Shown: positions 47,703-60,111 of the stretch, in pieces
How positions within the stretch are numbered: the first letter of the stretch is position 1
How the letters are laid out: the number at the start of each line of letters is the position of its first letter
Origin: Litomosoides sigmodontis
Taxonomy: Eukaryota; Nematoda; Chromadorea; Rhabditida; Onchocercidae
Assembly: GCA_963070105.1 (NCBI GenBank)
Contig: OY718803.1
Location: 8,909,823 to 8,973,822, forward strand
Direction: 5' to 3'
Length of the DNA: 64,000 nucleotides
Translations under genes and position numbers: made by a program
The notes under the pieces: generated by a model
Database searches by the model: none
Told to the model about the DNA's origin: nothing
Seen by the model: the letters and a program-made list of their open reading frames with translations, nothing else

Positions 47703-47716
47703 TACATACATACATA
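47628..47716. repeat. (CA)n then (CATA)n microsatellite
   Basis: About 70 bp of pure CA are followed by CATA units. This is the first of three dinucleotide arrays within 800 bp. Confidence 0.95.
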
Positions 47717-47785
47717 AACAAGCTCTACCTACACTCGTCCACATACACACGTATTCATCAACATTAGTGGCAAGCAACAAAGAGC

Positions 47786-47786
<1 letters not shown>

Positions 47787-47813
<27 letters not shown>
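47787..47813. repeat. (GT)n microsatellite
   Basis: A short pure GT run lies 70 bp after the CA array, opposite in strand sense to it. Confidence 0.95.
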
Positions 47814-47817
<4 letters not shown>

Positions 47818-48279
47818 ATTCATTCATCTGTATCAGTCATGCCATTGCTTCCCCCTTCCTTACAACTTTTTGTATTTATTTACTTACATCCATGTATGTC
47901 AGTGTCGGTCTTCGTGTCTACGTGGACTGTCTACGTGTGCGTGTGTGTTGGGCTATACGTTTATCATCATTGTGAACGCATATTTCCGTATGTCTTTGTT
48001 ATTGATTGCTAGCAATGACAATGAATGGTGATACTTTATCATAATTCTAATTTTTTCTTACATAAGTGAAAGATGATTTATACACGTACGTGTTAGCATA
48101 TGTTCTACGTCTAATTTTCAATTTATTCAATTTTGATAGCAAACATACGCTGTTGAAAAAGAGGAGTGATAAAGGAGGGGATGTTTTTGAAATGAAGTGT
48201 GTATCAATCCATTCGATCTGAGAGATAATGAATGAAAAGTTGGACGGATAAAATTGTCCTCTTGTTATAATGAAGCGAG

Positions 48280-48336
<57 letters not shown>

Positions 48337-48377
48337 CACACACATACACGCACACATATACGCACACACATACACGT
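48280..48377. repeat. (CA)n compound microsatellite
   Basis: Pure CA passes into interrupted CACACATACACG units. It produces spurious His-Thr and Cys-Val frames. Confidence 0.93.
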
Positions 48378-51300
48378 ACATACACGTCAATTTCTTACAA
48401 CACATAGCCGCATACGTTGTTGTTTTCAATGCAAATTACGGATCCTACGGACAGTGTGAAGAGAAAGGACGTTTAGCACTTCAGGACATGTAATAAGGAA
48501 GTGTGGCAGTATGATAATCTATCCCTTCCTGTCCATCCCTCCCTCGCTCTCTCTCTCTCTCTCTCCCCCTCATTGCATAACACTCTTCTAAGTATATGAA
48601 GGAAAAAGAGCAGAATTTCAATGATCAGAAATTTCATGAAATATTTATCAGTTATTATAGTACTGGTGTGATAACATTTCTGACTTATCAATTGTTACAA
48701 TCAAACATTTACGATTATTAGTGAAAATAGCGATGGCAAAAAAAAAGTGCATTTGATAAGAATGTGATAAGCAATAGAAAAAGAAGCTTGAAGTGTTTAT
48801 CTTTTTTGATAAATTTATTATAAATTATAATTGTGTCCATTTGTCCATTCTTTCACTTCTCTTTTCTCCCTCCCTCCCTCTCTCTCTCTCTCTCTCTACC
48901 AATTACAATCAATGTCTCTTCTCTTTCATTCGTTTCAATTTTTCGAAGAACGAACGAACGAACGAACGAAAAGTACGAGAGAGCAGAGGAATAAATGATT
49001 CTTTCACAAAACTTGTTGAAAATGCACACGAAAGCAGGCTGTTGTTGCTACTACTGTTAATATTATCTTTACACGTTAAGTGCTCATTTATCATTACGTT
49101 AAATTTTAATTTAGATATTTCTATGTATTTAACATTAATTAGTTAAATTAAAATTTCCGCTAATTACTTCATATATTACTCATAACTATCTCTTTCTTCC
49201 CTTTCTTTTCTGTTTTTTTTTCCATTAATAATGCTGATCCTCCTTCTTTTTTTTTTCTCTTGTACGATACGATGAAATTAAAAATATAACAGTTCGATGT
49301 ATCTGAAGTGTTTTTTTTTTGGAATAATTAAGCTGAAAAAAAAATAGCACAGCTAATAACTTCATTAGTGATACTATTAGTGATAACTATTACATTAAGC
49401 TAAAAAGCACTATTTACTGCTAATGCTTATCATAATGATAATAAGCACGATGATGAAAAAGGAATAATGATAATGATATTAGTGATAACTGTCATATTAA
49501 GCTCAGAAGCATACTGTACTATTCACGGCTAATACTTATCATAACAGTGATAATGGTAATAGTAAAAGAAAAAAGAAACAATGGTAATGATAATTGGATG
49601 ATAATAGAAGTGATAATGTTAACGTTTACAAAATATTGAAATTCAAAAAGCAAAAAAAAAAAAAAAAAAAACGAAAAGGACGAAAAAAAATGAAGATGGA
49701 GCAATCGATGAATGTGTGGTTGGTTGCTCAGAAGCAGTTTAATGATAGGAAGGAATCACTGAGTGAACGAACAGCTCTGCAAAAACTACTGCAATCTTTT
49801 TTTTTTCTTTGCTGTTGAAAAAAAAAATTGATGTTTCCAAAGCAGCAAGTGCAAATTGCAACTTGTTGACGTCACTTTTAAAAGGTTAGTTTTTTTGAGA
49901 AAAAAAAAGAAGCGGAAAAAAAAAGCTTTTTCGAGAATTATTTACTGGACATATCAAATCAATCTCAGTTGCTTTCCTCTTTCACTCTCATCCTCTCTCT
50001 ACCCCACCGTTTTTTTTCGCTCTCACCTTCTCTCTCTCTCTCTATCTCTCCCTCTCTCGAAAACGATTAATACATTTTAAATTTAAGCCAAAAAAATGGA
50101 TAATAAATAAGAAAAAAAACAATTTCACAATTTCATTCTGCTATGAAATAAAATTCTTTCTCTTCAATCATTGAATTATTTTATTACTACAATTGATAAA
50201 AAATTCTTCTTCATTCAATTTCACTAATTTTTACACATGTAATTTTTACATATCTCTTCTGTAAAAGTTAAAGACAGAGAGAGATGGAGAGAGGGAGAGG
50301 GAGAGGGAGAGAACAAAAGTTTTAAATTGATAAGACTGGAAGATTTCTTAGCATATCTAATCTATTGCTGCCATCGCATCACTTCATCCTGATCATTAAT
50401 CATTCAACTTAGACTCTATCATTTCTACCCTCATTTTTTCACTCTTTGTTTAACCGAAAAATTTCCAATATCTCTCACATTCAACACTATTTTCAACATT
50501 TCTCGTTATAAATATTTATTACATCTCTTCTATAAAAGTTAACTAACTAATTCATATCCTCGTGCCTAAATTAATTTTTCACTCAAACAAGCAATTGTGT
50601 TAACAAGCAATTGCTAACAGATTCTTTAATTCATTTCACGCTATTAAAAAATCACTTCATCAATGCATTTGCTATAACATAAATATTTAAAAAAAAAATA
50701 AAAAACGAGGAAACAAATTTATGAACAAATATTACAGCTAAAAACTCTAAGCTATTCAGCTAGCAAAAATAATTTAATTTAATTTAATTCAAACAACAAC
50801 GACAACAACAACAACAGCAAGTCACTTTTTTTGTCTTAAATTCTATGCAAAAAAAAAATCTCATATGTTAAAATAAATAATTTTTTTTTTTGGTAATTTT
50901 AGCAAAAGAATTGAAAAAAGGAAAAAAAAACGATAAGCATAAATTATTATTTGCAGGAAATTATTGTTCCATCGAACTCCCTTAGGGAGTAATAAATTTG
51001 CTGAGAACGAAAACATATGCATCTTCAAATCCGAAGATAATTTTTTTTTTTGTCCTCTCTATGCAAATGCAAATAGCTTCATCGATGAATTGGAATAGCG
51101 TATGATAGGAAAAATATCGGAAGGGTACTGTAGGAAGAGCTAATATTATTAACTGTTGCACGAGGATGATGAAGAATTGAAGGTAATTTTCATTTATAGG
51201 ATGAAATTCTGCAAATTTATTCAGATGAAATAGTTTCATTTTTTAATTTAAATTCAGATTTGAAGAGTAATTTGATGAGTTTGCATGATGTATTCGGGAA

Positions 51301-54300
51301 TTGTAAAATTTTTTTAACGAAAAATTTTTCATAACTGCAATTATTAATTGATTACTTATAACTGCTAAATTTGCACTAATACTTGAAAGAAAAAAGAAGC
51401 AAATTTTTCCAACTAAAAATTTTTTGGAATAGAATAGGTGAAAAATTTAATGAATAGCTGAAAGTATCTTTACTAATATTAGAAAAAAAAACTTTATCCA
51501 AAAAAAAATAAACGCTGAAATAAATTAGTGACAGTCATCTTACTCCTATCTTCTTCACCTCCATTTTCATTTATTCTTAGGAAGGAAAAAAATAAAAATT
51601 AAACAAAACTTTCTAAAAGGAAAATGAATGAAAGTAAATGTCAAATTCAAAAATAACATTTAAATGCGTAGCAATGCTTTTCTTTTTTCTTGCAACGATC
51701 TTCCCACTACTTGAAAAATCATGATTTTATTTGCGAAAAAAAGAAAAGGGAAAAAGTATTACAGAGAGAGAGAGAGATAGAAAGAGAGAGAGGGAGGGAC
51801 AGAAATGAAAAATGTGAAATACATGATTTTTTTCTCTTGCAATAAGTAATATTGCAAAAAAATAAGTAATATGCTTTAGGAAATAAATACAGCAAGCGGG
51901 GAAGAGGGCGGCATTCATCAGAGCTTGCTATTATGCAAGCGGTGATGCTTTACCTTTCAGGTTACGTTCACTTCCTTCCGGCTTATGGATGCGTGGAATG
52001 ATTGCGCGAAAATTGATTTCCGATTGTCCATTGATTTAATAATGCAAAATTGATGCGATGAGAGGGAAGGAAGTATAATTGGTTAGTGGAGTTGATAAAT
52101 TTAACAAAACATTTGAAGAGGATGATGAGAGATATCTGATGATGTAGTGGTGAAGTGAGTGTGTGAAATAATTTCTGATAAAACGATCACTTGTAAAAAT
52201 CATTAGTTTGAGCCTGATCTTTAAGCTAAATTAATTAACAAACAATCACTCTTTGAGCAAAATGATGAAACATTTGGCACTAACATTTGCTAAATGTAAA
52301 ATGCATTTATTAATTGAAAAAATTAGAAAGAAACTGATAGGAATTTTATTTTTTCAACAATTTAATGCTAATGAAATAATTAATTATTTCAAGGAATGTC
52401 GCGAATGAGAGAAATGCTCATTCGTTGTGCTAAGTTCGAGAAGTTACCATAAAAGTGAAGAGAAGACTATCAAAAAAAAAAAATCATTCATCAAAATTTA
52501 ATTTGAAACAAACGTATGCTCTTTATTATTTATTGCTAACCTTTTGTTTTTTTGCAACATAAATCTGTTTCTAATTTCAAATTTTTAATATTTAAAATAA
52601 AACATAATTTAATCGATGGTTTCTTGTTGTTGTCGTTGTTGAAAAATTGTTTTTAAATTGAAATAATTAAATAATTTCCTGAAAAAGTAAAAAACATAAA
52701 CTAAAATTACATCATAGTAAATGCTGTTTTAATAAAAATATTTTCAATGAATAACATTTAAACTAATCGTTTGATTAAATTAATTATATTTATTTATAAC
52801 TTCGTAATTTAATTTTGCAATATTACAAGGATTTGAATAATTTCAGCTACTAAAATCTAACAATAATATGTAATGGAGGAAGCTGTCAATAGATAATTTC
52901 ACTATTTCTAATTAAACAAAACAAAGGATAATATTTGCACTTGAAAGTTAAGCAATTCGGGATAACATTGATTAAATATTACTGTACAACATAATGAATA
53001 AGGCATTATGCAACACAAATGATAAAAGAATAACTATTAGTGCAAGAAGTACACGTACGTCAGGCCTAATTTCAATAATTAAGATAAGGACAGTAATGAA
53101 ATTACGAGCACATTCGTTAACGTAAAATGACGTAATTGAATTAATTCCGTAATTTTATTATTATTACTAATAATTATTAATTAATTATTATGATTATTAT
53201 TACTATTATTGTCACAAGCATTTATTATTAGCATAAGTGAAATATAAGATTTGAATTTCATAGGACACCTAATCGTTTTATTTAATCGTTAAGGTGCCAA
53301 TAAATTATAATTGATGATTAGTACTAATAATAATGATAATAAACAATGGTAATAATAATAATAATAATAGTAATGAATAGATGATATGATCATGTGAGAG
53401 GAAGCATTAAATTGCTGCATTTATAATGAAGTACATCGCAGTGAAATGTTTAGAAATTAAAATTAAGAAATTCTATTGTTGTGAGAGAGATGAGAGAGGT
53501 GAAAGAATAAGGGAGGTGAAATGAGAGGAGGAAATTGAAAGGAAAAAGATAAGAAGATTTTCAGTCTCAAGTAAAGTAGCACTGGACTGGTTCATACGTA
53601 TGACTAAAGAACATTAGACTCAGTGAGAGTTTAAAGTTGACATGATAAAATGCTACACTAAATAATTTATTGATTGAAAATGTATATGAGTGTGTGTGTG
53701 TGTGTGTGTGTTTTTCAACATCTCATACTCACATATCCGAATTTCTTCTAAAATGAATTTTTAAAGGAAGAAAAAAGAAACGAAGTGAAATGAAATGGAA
53801 TTATTTCACTGATAAAAAAAGAGCGGAAACAGTTGATAATAACCAAATAATGATGATAATAAATAATGATAATGATTAAAACAGGTTTAGCAGGTAAATG
53901 TATTAATTAGCAAAAATTTTTTGCTTCATTTGTTTTTTTTATGACAAAAAGGAGAGGTGGTGCATTAATTAATTAGAATCAACTGACATATTTTAAAGCA
54001 TACAAATTAGAAAAAAAAATGCTAATTTTCTTGACTTCGCTTCACTTCCTTCCTTTCATCCATTGACGATAATTCACTCGTTTTTGAAATAATTTTGCAA
54101 AAAAAAAAAAAAAAAAAAAAGGATAAAAGGAAAAGAGAAGAGGAAGAGGGAGAAAATATCGCATTGTTTGAAGAGAGTGATGCCAATCGTGTGTATTTAT
54201 GCACAGTTAGTTCCTTCACAAACATCTCTTAATTGTCTATCCTTTTCTGATGAAATTTTTAAAAAAAAAAATTTTTTTTGCAACGTTTCTGCTGATGGCA

Positions 54301-55040
54301 GTCAGAGAGAGAGAGAGAGAGGGAGAGAGAGAGAACAATGCAGAAGTAAGCAAGTGCCGTTGATAAAAATAAACAAAATTAAATTGATGTCTGTTAAAGG
54401 CAAAATTTTCTCACACATTCCATTCATACAACATTTTTTTTCAGACATATAAAATTTTTTGTGTGCGTTGTTTTGCGGAAACAAAAATTATATCAAACTA
54501 TTTCAAATCCTCAAAAATTCAATTAAATTAAGCTTAAAAATTTATGAAAAAAATATTAAATAATTAATTAACATCTATTTTAGCTATTATTCCACAATTT
54601 TTCTTTTTATTATTGATAGCATAGTGTGAAGTAATTATTATCTGTTAAGCTTAAATTAGTCACAAATTAGTGATGAAAGATGGAATTAATGATAACTCCT
54701 ATTTTCTTTAACTTCTTTTTCGATAATTTTTAGAAGGAAGTGGTAAAATTTTTAATGTGATAAATATTATTGGTAAAAAAAATTCATCATAAATTTTAAA
54801 AACTTAATTAAAATTTTTTGCAAGTACAAAAAAGAATGCTAATATTTTTCATTTCAAATAAAAAAATTACACTGAAAATTTCATTAATAATTTAAATTAC
54901 TTTTTATCAGTTTGAAAAGAAGCATGCATAATTTCAATCTAATTTCTAGTGTAAATTTCTTTGCCAATTTAAAATAAGAGAAGAGAAGGAAACGAACATA
55001 TACATATTTGTTTTTCCACACCAACTACTGCTACATTTTT

Positions 55041-55171
<131 letters not shown>

Positions 55172-56212
55172 AATGTTTACACTTTTGTGTAAGACGTACC
55201 ATTTTCATAAAAGTTTATGGAACATTAAATTGTTATTAATTGAAAATTGCAAGAATTATGCAAATGAATGCTTTCCTTTCTTCTTTCTATTTTAATGCAA
55301 ACATTTACACCTCACGTAAATACACGTCAACCTCAAACTAATAATTTTACTGATTGAAATATAAAAAAAAATATAGTTACGAGAAAAAAAAAGTTTGATT
55401 GAATAAGACTGCAAAAAAAAAAAACACTTCAACAACACCAACACCAACGCCATCGTCGACGCCAACAGCAACAACAATCATCAGTTTCTTAAAAAAAAAA
55501 AATGTTTTCCTACAACACAAATAAAAATGAGAGGAAAGAACGTTTGAGTATGGTTTGTGGTTGGAAGGAAGAAATTTTTTTGTTTCTCATCAATTGCATA
55601 ATGTAAGAGTTGTACTGTTTTAAATTCGTTGTCCGTACGTATCAACAGTGATAGTACGTGACGTTGCTAGTAGTCATATAATTCGTTTCACACAAAGATA
55701 AGCGATAAAATGAATGAATTAGGAAAATTAGGTTATGAATGAGGGAGGGAATGATGAAAGATGGATGCATGGAAGAAGTAAACAAAAACGAAAATATATA
55801 GTTTATAGCCTACTTGTGCTTGCTATAAAAAGCACTCAGCTTTCATATCCCAGTAACTTCTCTCTATCTCTCTTTCCTTCTCTCCCTCTCTCCATCATTT
55901 TGCTTGTTGTTCATTTGAAAAATTTGCAAAATTTTGTAGTATTAAAATGAAATGAATGATCAGTGATGTAATTTTTAGTAAATTCCTAATTTCAGTGATA
56001 GAAGTGTTGATCGATCGTATTTTGTTGCAAACAGGAAAAAAAAGTCGTGAATTAGGAGGTGTAAATGAAAAATGGAAGAAATTCGTGAAACGTTCTTTTT
56101 TTCTTTTTAAAGGAATTATTTGGAAGATTGAGTATTGTTGAAATTATGCTAATTCTAATATAATTTCAAATTGAAAAAATAAAAGCGAAGTAAATTTCAG
56201 TGGTTAAATTAC

Positions 56213-56278
56213 CTGTGGGCACAGTTCATACGACAATGAAGTAAGCATTTCGAGCAAGCGTGCAATGATAGCAATGAG
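56213..56278 (-). CDS. Candidate exon, unidentified gene
   Basis: It lies between acceptor TATAAAAG and donor CAG|GTAATT and is less AT-rich than its surroundings. Two frames are open: a phase-0 reading LIAIIARLLEMLTSLSYELC, and a Cys-rich reading that would follow in phase from the exon ending at 57269. The choice cannot be made from sequence alone. Confidence 0.4.
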
Positions 56279-57268
56279 CTTTTATAATTTGTTTCCTCTG
56301 AAATTCCGCTGATATCATGTGGACTTGTCATTTGCACTAATTTCACCGAGGAAAATACCTTTCTGTTTCAAGTATGTGAACTTTGAAATTTGCCTTCAAA
56401 TTAATCTTGTAGTTTTAAAATCCTAGCATCACATTTAGCTTGACCGAATTACTCCTAAAAATTCTCATTTAAATTGTACAGGTTGCTAATCACTCTCACA
56501 TTTCAATCATACAGGTTATTAATTAGTTAATGATTACTTCTGGTGAATGTGTTACTATGCAACCATATCAGCGCTAATCGTAATTTGAACAATCTAATTT
56601 CACTTTGTTTCGCGCTAACTGTCACATTGCGCCTTGGTGATAAGCACTGAAATGCAAAAAGGAAAATTTTCATTAATTAACAGCTACTTATTATACAACT
56701 TTAATTCAATTCCAACAACACAACCACACACCTAATAGAAAGAAAAGCACGAATGTTACTAATTAATAGAAAATGAAAATTGAAACGTAAAATGATTATT
56801 TGTGTGCCGTTGAATTTTAGCTGTTTAAGTGTGAAACAGTTGTGATCCATTTTACATTGTTCCACCTAATTCATGCATCGATTGTGCCGGAATTGAAATC
56901 ATTCTTTTGCTGTAGCACCTGAATTGATAATATTCCTCCATACGGCACAATATTAATTAACAGTTCGCAATACACTACTACATTACTCGTTCCTGAAAAT
57001 TCCATGCAACTAATCTGATCAAAAATCATACGAATGAATTAATTCTTCTGGTAAACATCCATCTAGCAACTAATAATTCTTATAGCTCGTGAAAAACGTT
57101 TAACTTATAATTTCAAATGTAACTTATAATGTATAAGTTGTAACAACTTGCAACGAATTAATAACTCGTATTCTTATCTGTTTTTCACATTGCTTGTTGC
57201 TCGGCTAATCATTTATGATGGACGGTAATTGTTTAACGCATAAGCAATAATTATGCAAAATAGTTTAC

Positions 57269-57470
57269 TTGCTATCGATTAGGTTAGAGTAATATTTGAG
57301 ACTATGCGTATTTGAGAAACAGGGAGTGTCTTTGAAATTTGGTAATATCAAACCTTCCACCGTCAATTTATTTCGATAAATATTTCGCATAATTATATGC
57401 GTAATTTGCCACATTGAATCAATCAATTCATTATTGCGCCGAACAGATTCTTTCATATGTTTTTCGAATG
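57269..57470 (-). CDS. Probable exon, unidentified gene
   Basis: The acceptor is TTTTGCAG just before 57470 and the donor is AA|GTAAAC after 57269; reading on past the donor meets TAA within a few bases, at 57267-57265. The frame reads FEKHMKESVRRNNELIDSMW, then QITHIIMRNIYRNKLTVEGL and PCFSNTHSLKYYSN, with amphipathic helical character. This is the most convincing exon in the 56-60 kb region. I do not recognise the family. Upstream and downstream partners remain unresolved. Confidence 0.5.
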
Positions 57471-57969
57471 CTGCAAAAGTTATGTGTACTGAATGATTAG
57501 TTCAAACTTTAAAAATGTCGTAATGCATCGTAATTGTTGAAATTTCCACATTAAATTATTTCAAATAGAAGAATGTAAACAAGATGAAGATGGAAAAAGA
57601 TGAAACAAGTGAATTTTGCATAAAATTCATTGAATTTGAATCAATGTTTTGAATTTTGCACAAAATTGAGGAATTTTTTTGCACAGAACACTTCCAGTAT
57701 TGAGTTTCAAACTTTTAACTTATCGCTCAATCGACATTTAAATGTGTTAATTGTCGAAGAAAAAAGGAACACAGAAAATGTGGTATTCCAAAAAAAAAAA
57801 AAAGAAATTTCAATTATTAAGCTTTTTTAACGACAGTACTAATTTACAAATAACGCAAAACACAAATTCGAGCAAAAAAAGTTAAAAATGAATGCCTCGC
57901 CTTAAAATTGGCATTTTTAAATTATAGTTGAAAAAACAATGAAACAATGTGCGTTCCTTGGCGGTTTAC

Positions 57970-58034
57970 TTTGATCACAAACAGTGGTGTCTTATTCGAA
58001 AAACCACAATGCCAAAATATTCTGAGAACTAAAG
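57970..58034 (-). CDS. Candidate exon, unidentified gene
   Basis: Acceptor GAATTTAG and donor AAA|GTAAAC enclose a frame reading LVLRIFWHCGFSNKTPLFVI. It is in phase with the candidate exon ending at 59920. The residues GFSNKTPLFV resemble GGTSNVPLFI in that exon, which may be chance. Confidence 0.35.
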
Positions 58035-59412
58035 CTAAATTCAGAATATTGGAAATAATTAATTGGGACAGACAATGAAAAAATGAAAGCATTCCAAGCG
58101 CCTCAATCAAAAAACCAAAATAAAATAGTGTTAAGGTTAAATTTAAAAAAAAGGCATTGTTCGATGTCCAAATAATTGCACCGTGGTGAATTGACTGTTT
58201 TCATTACTTTCGTAATCGCAATGATTCATGTTAAAGTACAAATTTCAAATTTTAGTAATTACAAATAAAAATGTGATGTCATTTTGGAAAATTGATATCT
58301 TTTAATCTCAAAATTGCTATTCCCCTTCAATGTAGTGCGTGTGTAATTGGATGAATAAAGTCTGTTACAAAAAAAAAAATGAAAATCCACGAACCGCAAA
58401 GTTTTTCTTTTCTTCAAAAAGAAAGTGCTCGAGGAGAATTTTTAATTTAGTTAATCAATTAATTCCCACTGGAATTTCATTTTTTGTTTCATTTTCATCA
58501 AATGTGTACATCCATTTAACTAAATTATTGCAAAGCACCGAAAGCACAAATTTCACTTCCGTTAGTTTTCTTATTTTGATTGATAGAAAAAATGGGTGAA
58601 AAAAAGGTTTACGTTTACTATCTGCCAAATTTGTTTTCTTCTATTACACACAAAATTAATTTGCAATTAATTAATAGCGCAAATGATTCGTTACGTAGCA
58701 AAAATTTCCACTATTTCTTGTTTTTCTTTTTTTAAAAAAAAAATCACTTTCTTTTTTCCTTTGGTGCAACATAAATATACTAATTAGCACCAATAATTAA
58801 TCGAACTGTAAAAGATTAATCATCAATCCAAACTGGATGATTTAAATTTCCAATAATTCAATTTTTTTTTTTGTAAATTTTTTTCTGCAACTTTTTTGTT
58901 TTGCTTGCTTTTTCCTCCTTTCTTGTTGAAATAATTTGATTATTTCTCGTGCAAAATGTTAGAGTATTTAGTTATTCTCCTTTGTGCTCACTGCCATTCC
59001 ATCCTTTTTCTTTTTCCTTGCAAATTTTTTAAACTCGGAAATAATTTTATACGAAGGAATAAACGACGATGTTTCATCGTTCGTAGGGGCAAAACGCTTC
59101 CACTGATGACGTACGGTGATGATTTGACATGTAGTCAATTTGAAAATTTATTTCACATGACATCTTCCACTTCAATTTTCCTCTAAAATTACTCTTATCA
59201 ATCTTAAATCATCCTCCTTTTCAACATTTTTCGCTACGCTCTTCCACTTCGCTACAGCAAAGAGCTCACACTGTACGTTGAATTGAAATCTTACACATTA
59301 AGTATTTCAGATTGATTTCTTTCAGCTTCTTCTCATTTTTCAAATTTGCTGCAAAAGTTTTGTTGCAATAGCGCGTTGATGAGATTAGAGTTGAGTTTAG
59401 TTGAAAAATTAC

Positions 59413-59479
59413 TGTTGACTGGCAAGTGTAGGAGACATATTCATCTACACCCATCGTGCTTGTAGTCAAATTTAGAAAC
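59413..59479 (-). CDS. Candidate exon, unidentified gene
   Basis: Acceptor AAATTTCAG and donor ACA|GTAATT enclose FLNLTTSTMGVDEYVSYTCQ. A neighbouring candidate at 59678-59738 (PEITNGFCYSRIYCHLSPET) also has a good acceptor (CCTCAG). The two do not chain with the other candidates in a single consistent phase, so some must be false or belong to alternative forms. Confidence 0.3.
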
Positions 59480-59919
59480 CTGAAATTTGCTTCACAAGAA
59501 TACTTTCTAGTCTTTTTTTTCCAGGACTTCTACTGATTATTGATCAGCGAAAGCTAATATAAACAAAAAAAAAATCATTTCCCAGTTAAATAAATTTATT
59601 TTTTCATCCGATCTAAATTTTTTAGTTTTTGATTCAAAAGTGATTGCATTAAAGCAAATGCATGCTTCATATTTCACAAGTTTCTGGTGACAAATGACAA
59701 TAGATCCTGCTGTAGCAAAATCCATTGGTAATTTCAGGCTGAGGAATAAACACCTTCAAGTGGTCGGTCACTCATTTACATCAGTTGTATTCATTTCACA
59801 AATCTTTCATTGTTCAGGTGGGCGAAATAAATAGCCCCGACATAAGGCATCTTCAAGAAGGAAACACGTACGTATGAAACTGAAAGTTAGATTTTGATAA
59901 AAAATGAATCATTCAAGAC

Positions 59920-59998
59920 CTCTTCCATGTGAAGCGGTGATAAACAACGGTACGTTTGATGTACCTCCAAAATTGATATTAACTTTGTTGATATCATC
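59920..59998 (-). CDS. Candidate exon, unidentified gene
   Basis: Acceptor CAATTACAG and donor GAG|GTCTTG enclose a frame reading DDINKVNINFGGTSNVPLFI then TASHGR. Just upstream, about 60041-60090, another candidate reads NNHKVKWLRDSYDFLTTC between TTTTGTTCAG and GTAATC, but its phase does not fit this frame. No family was recognised. Confidence 0.35.
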
Positions 59999-60111
59999 CT
60001 GTAATTGCTTTGTGGAAATTTTATCAATTTTAAAAGATTACTGCAAGTTGTAAGAAAATCGTATGAATCTCTCAACCACTTAACTTTGTGATTATTTCTG
60101 AACAAAATCAC

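Noticed and set aside
47582..48493. Several His-Thr and Cys-Val frames
   Set aside because: All are translations of CA/GT microsatellites.
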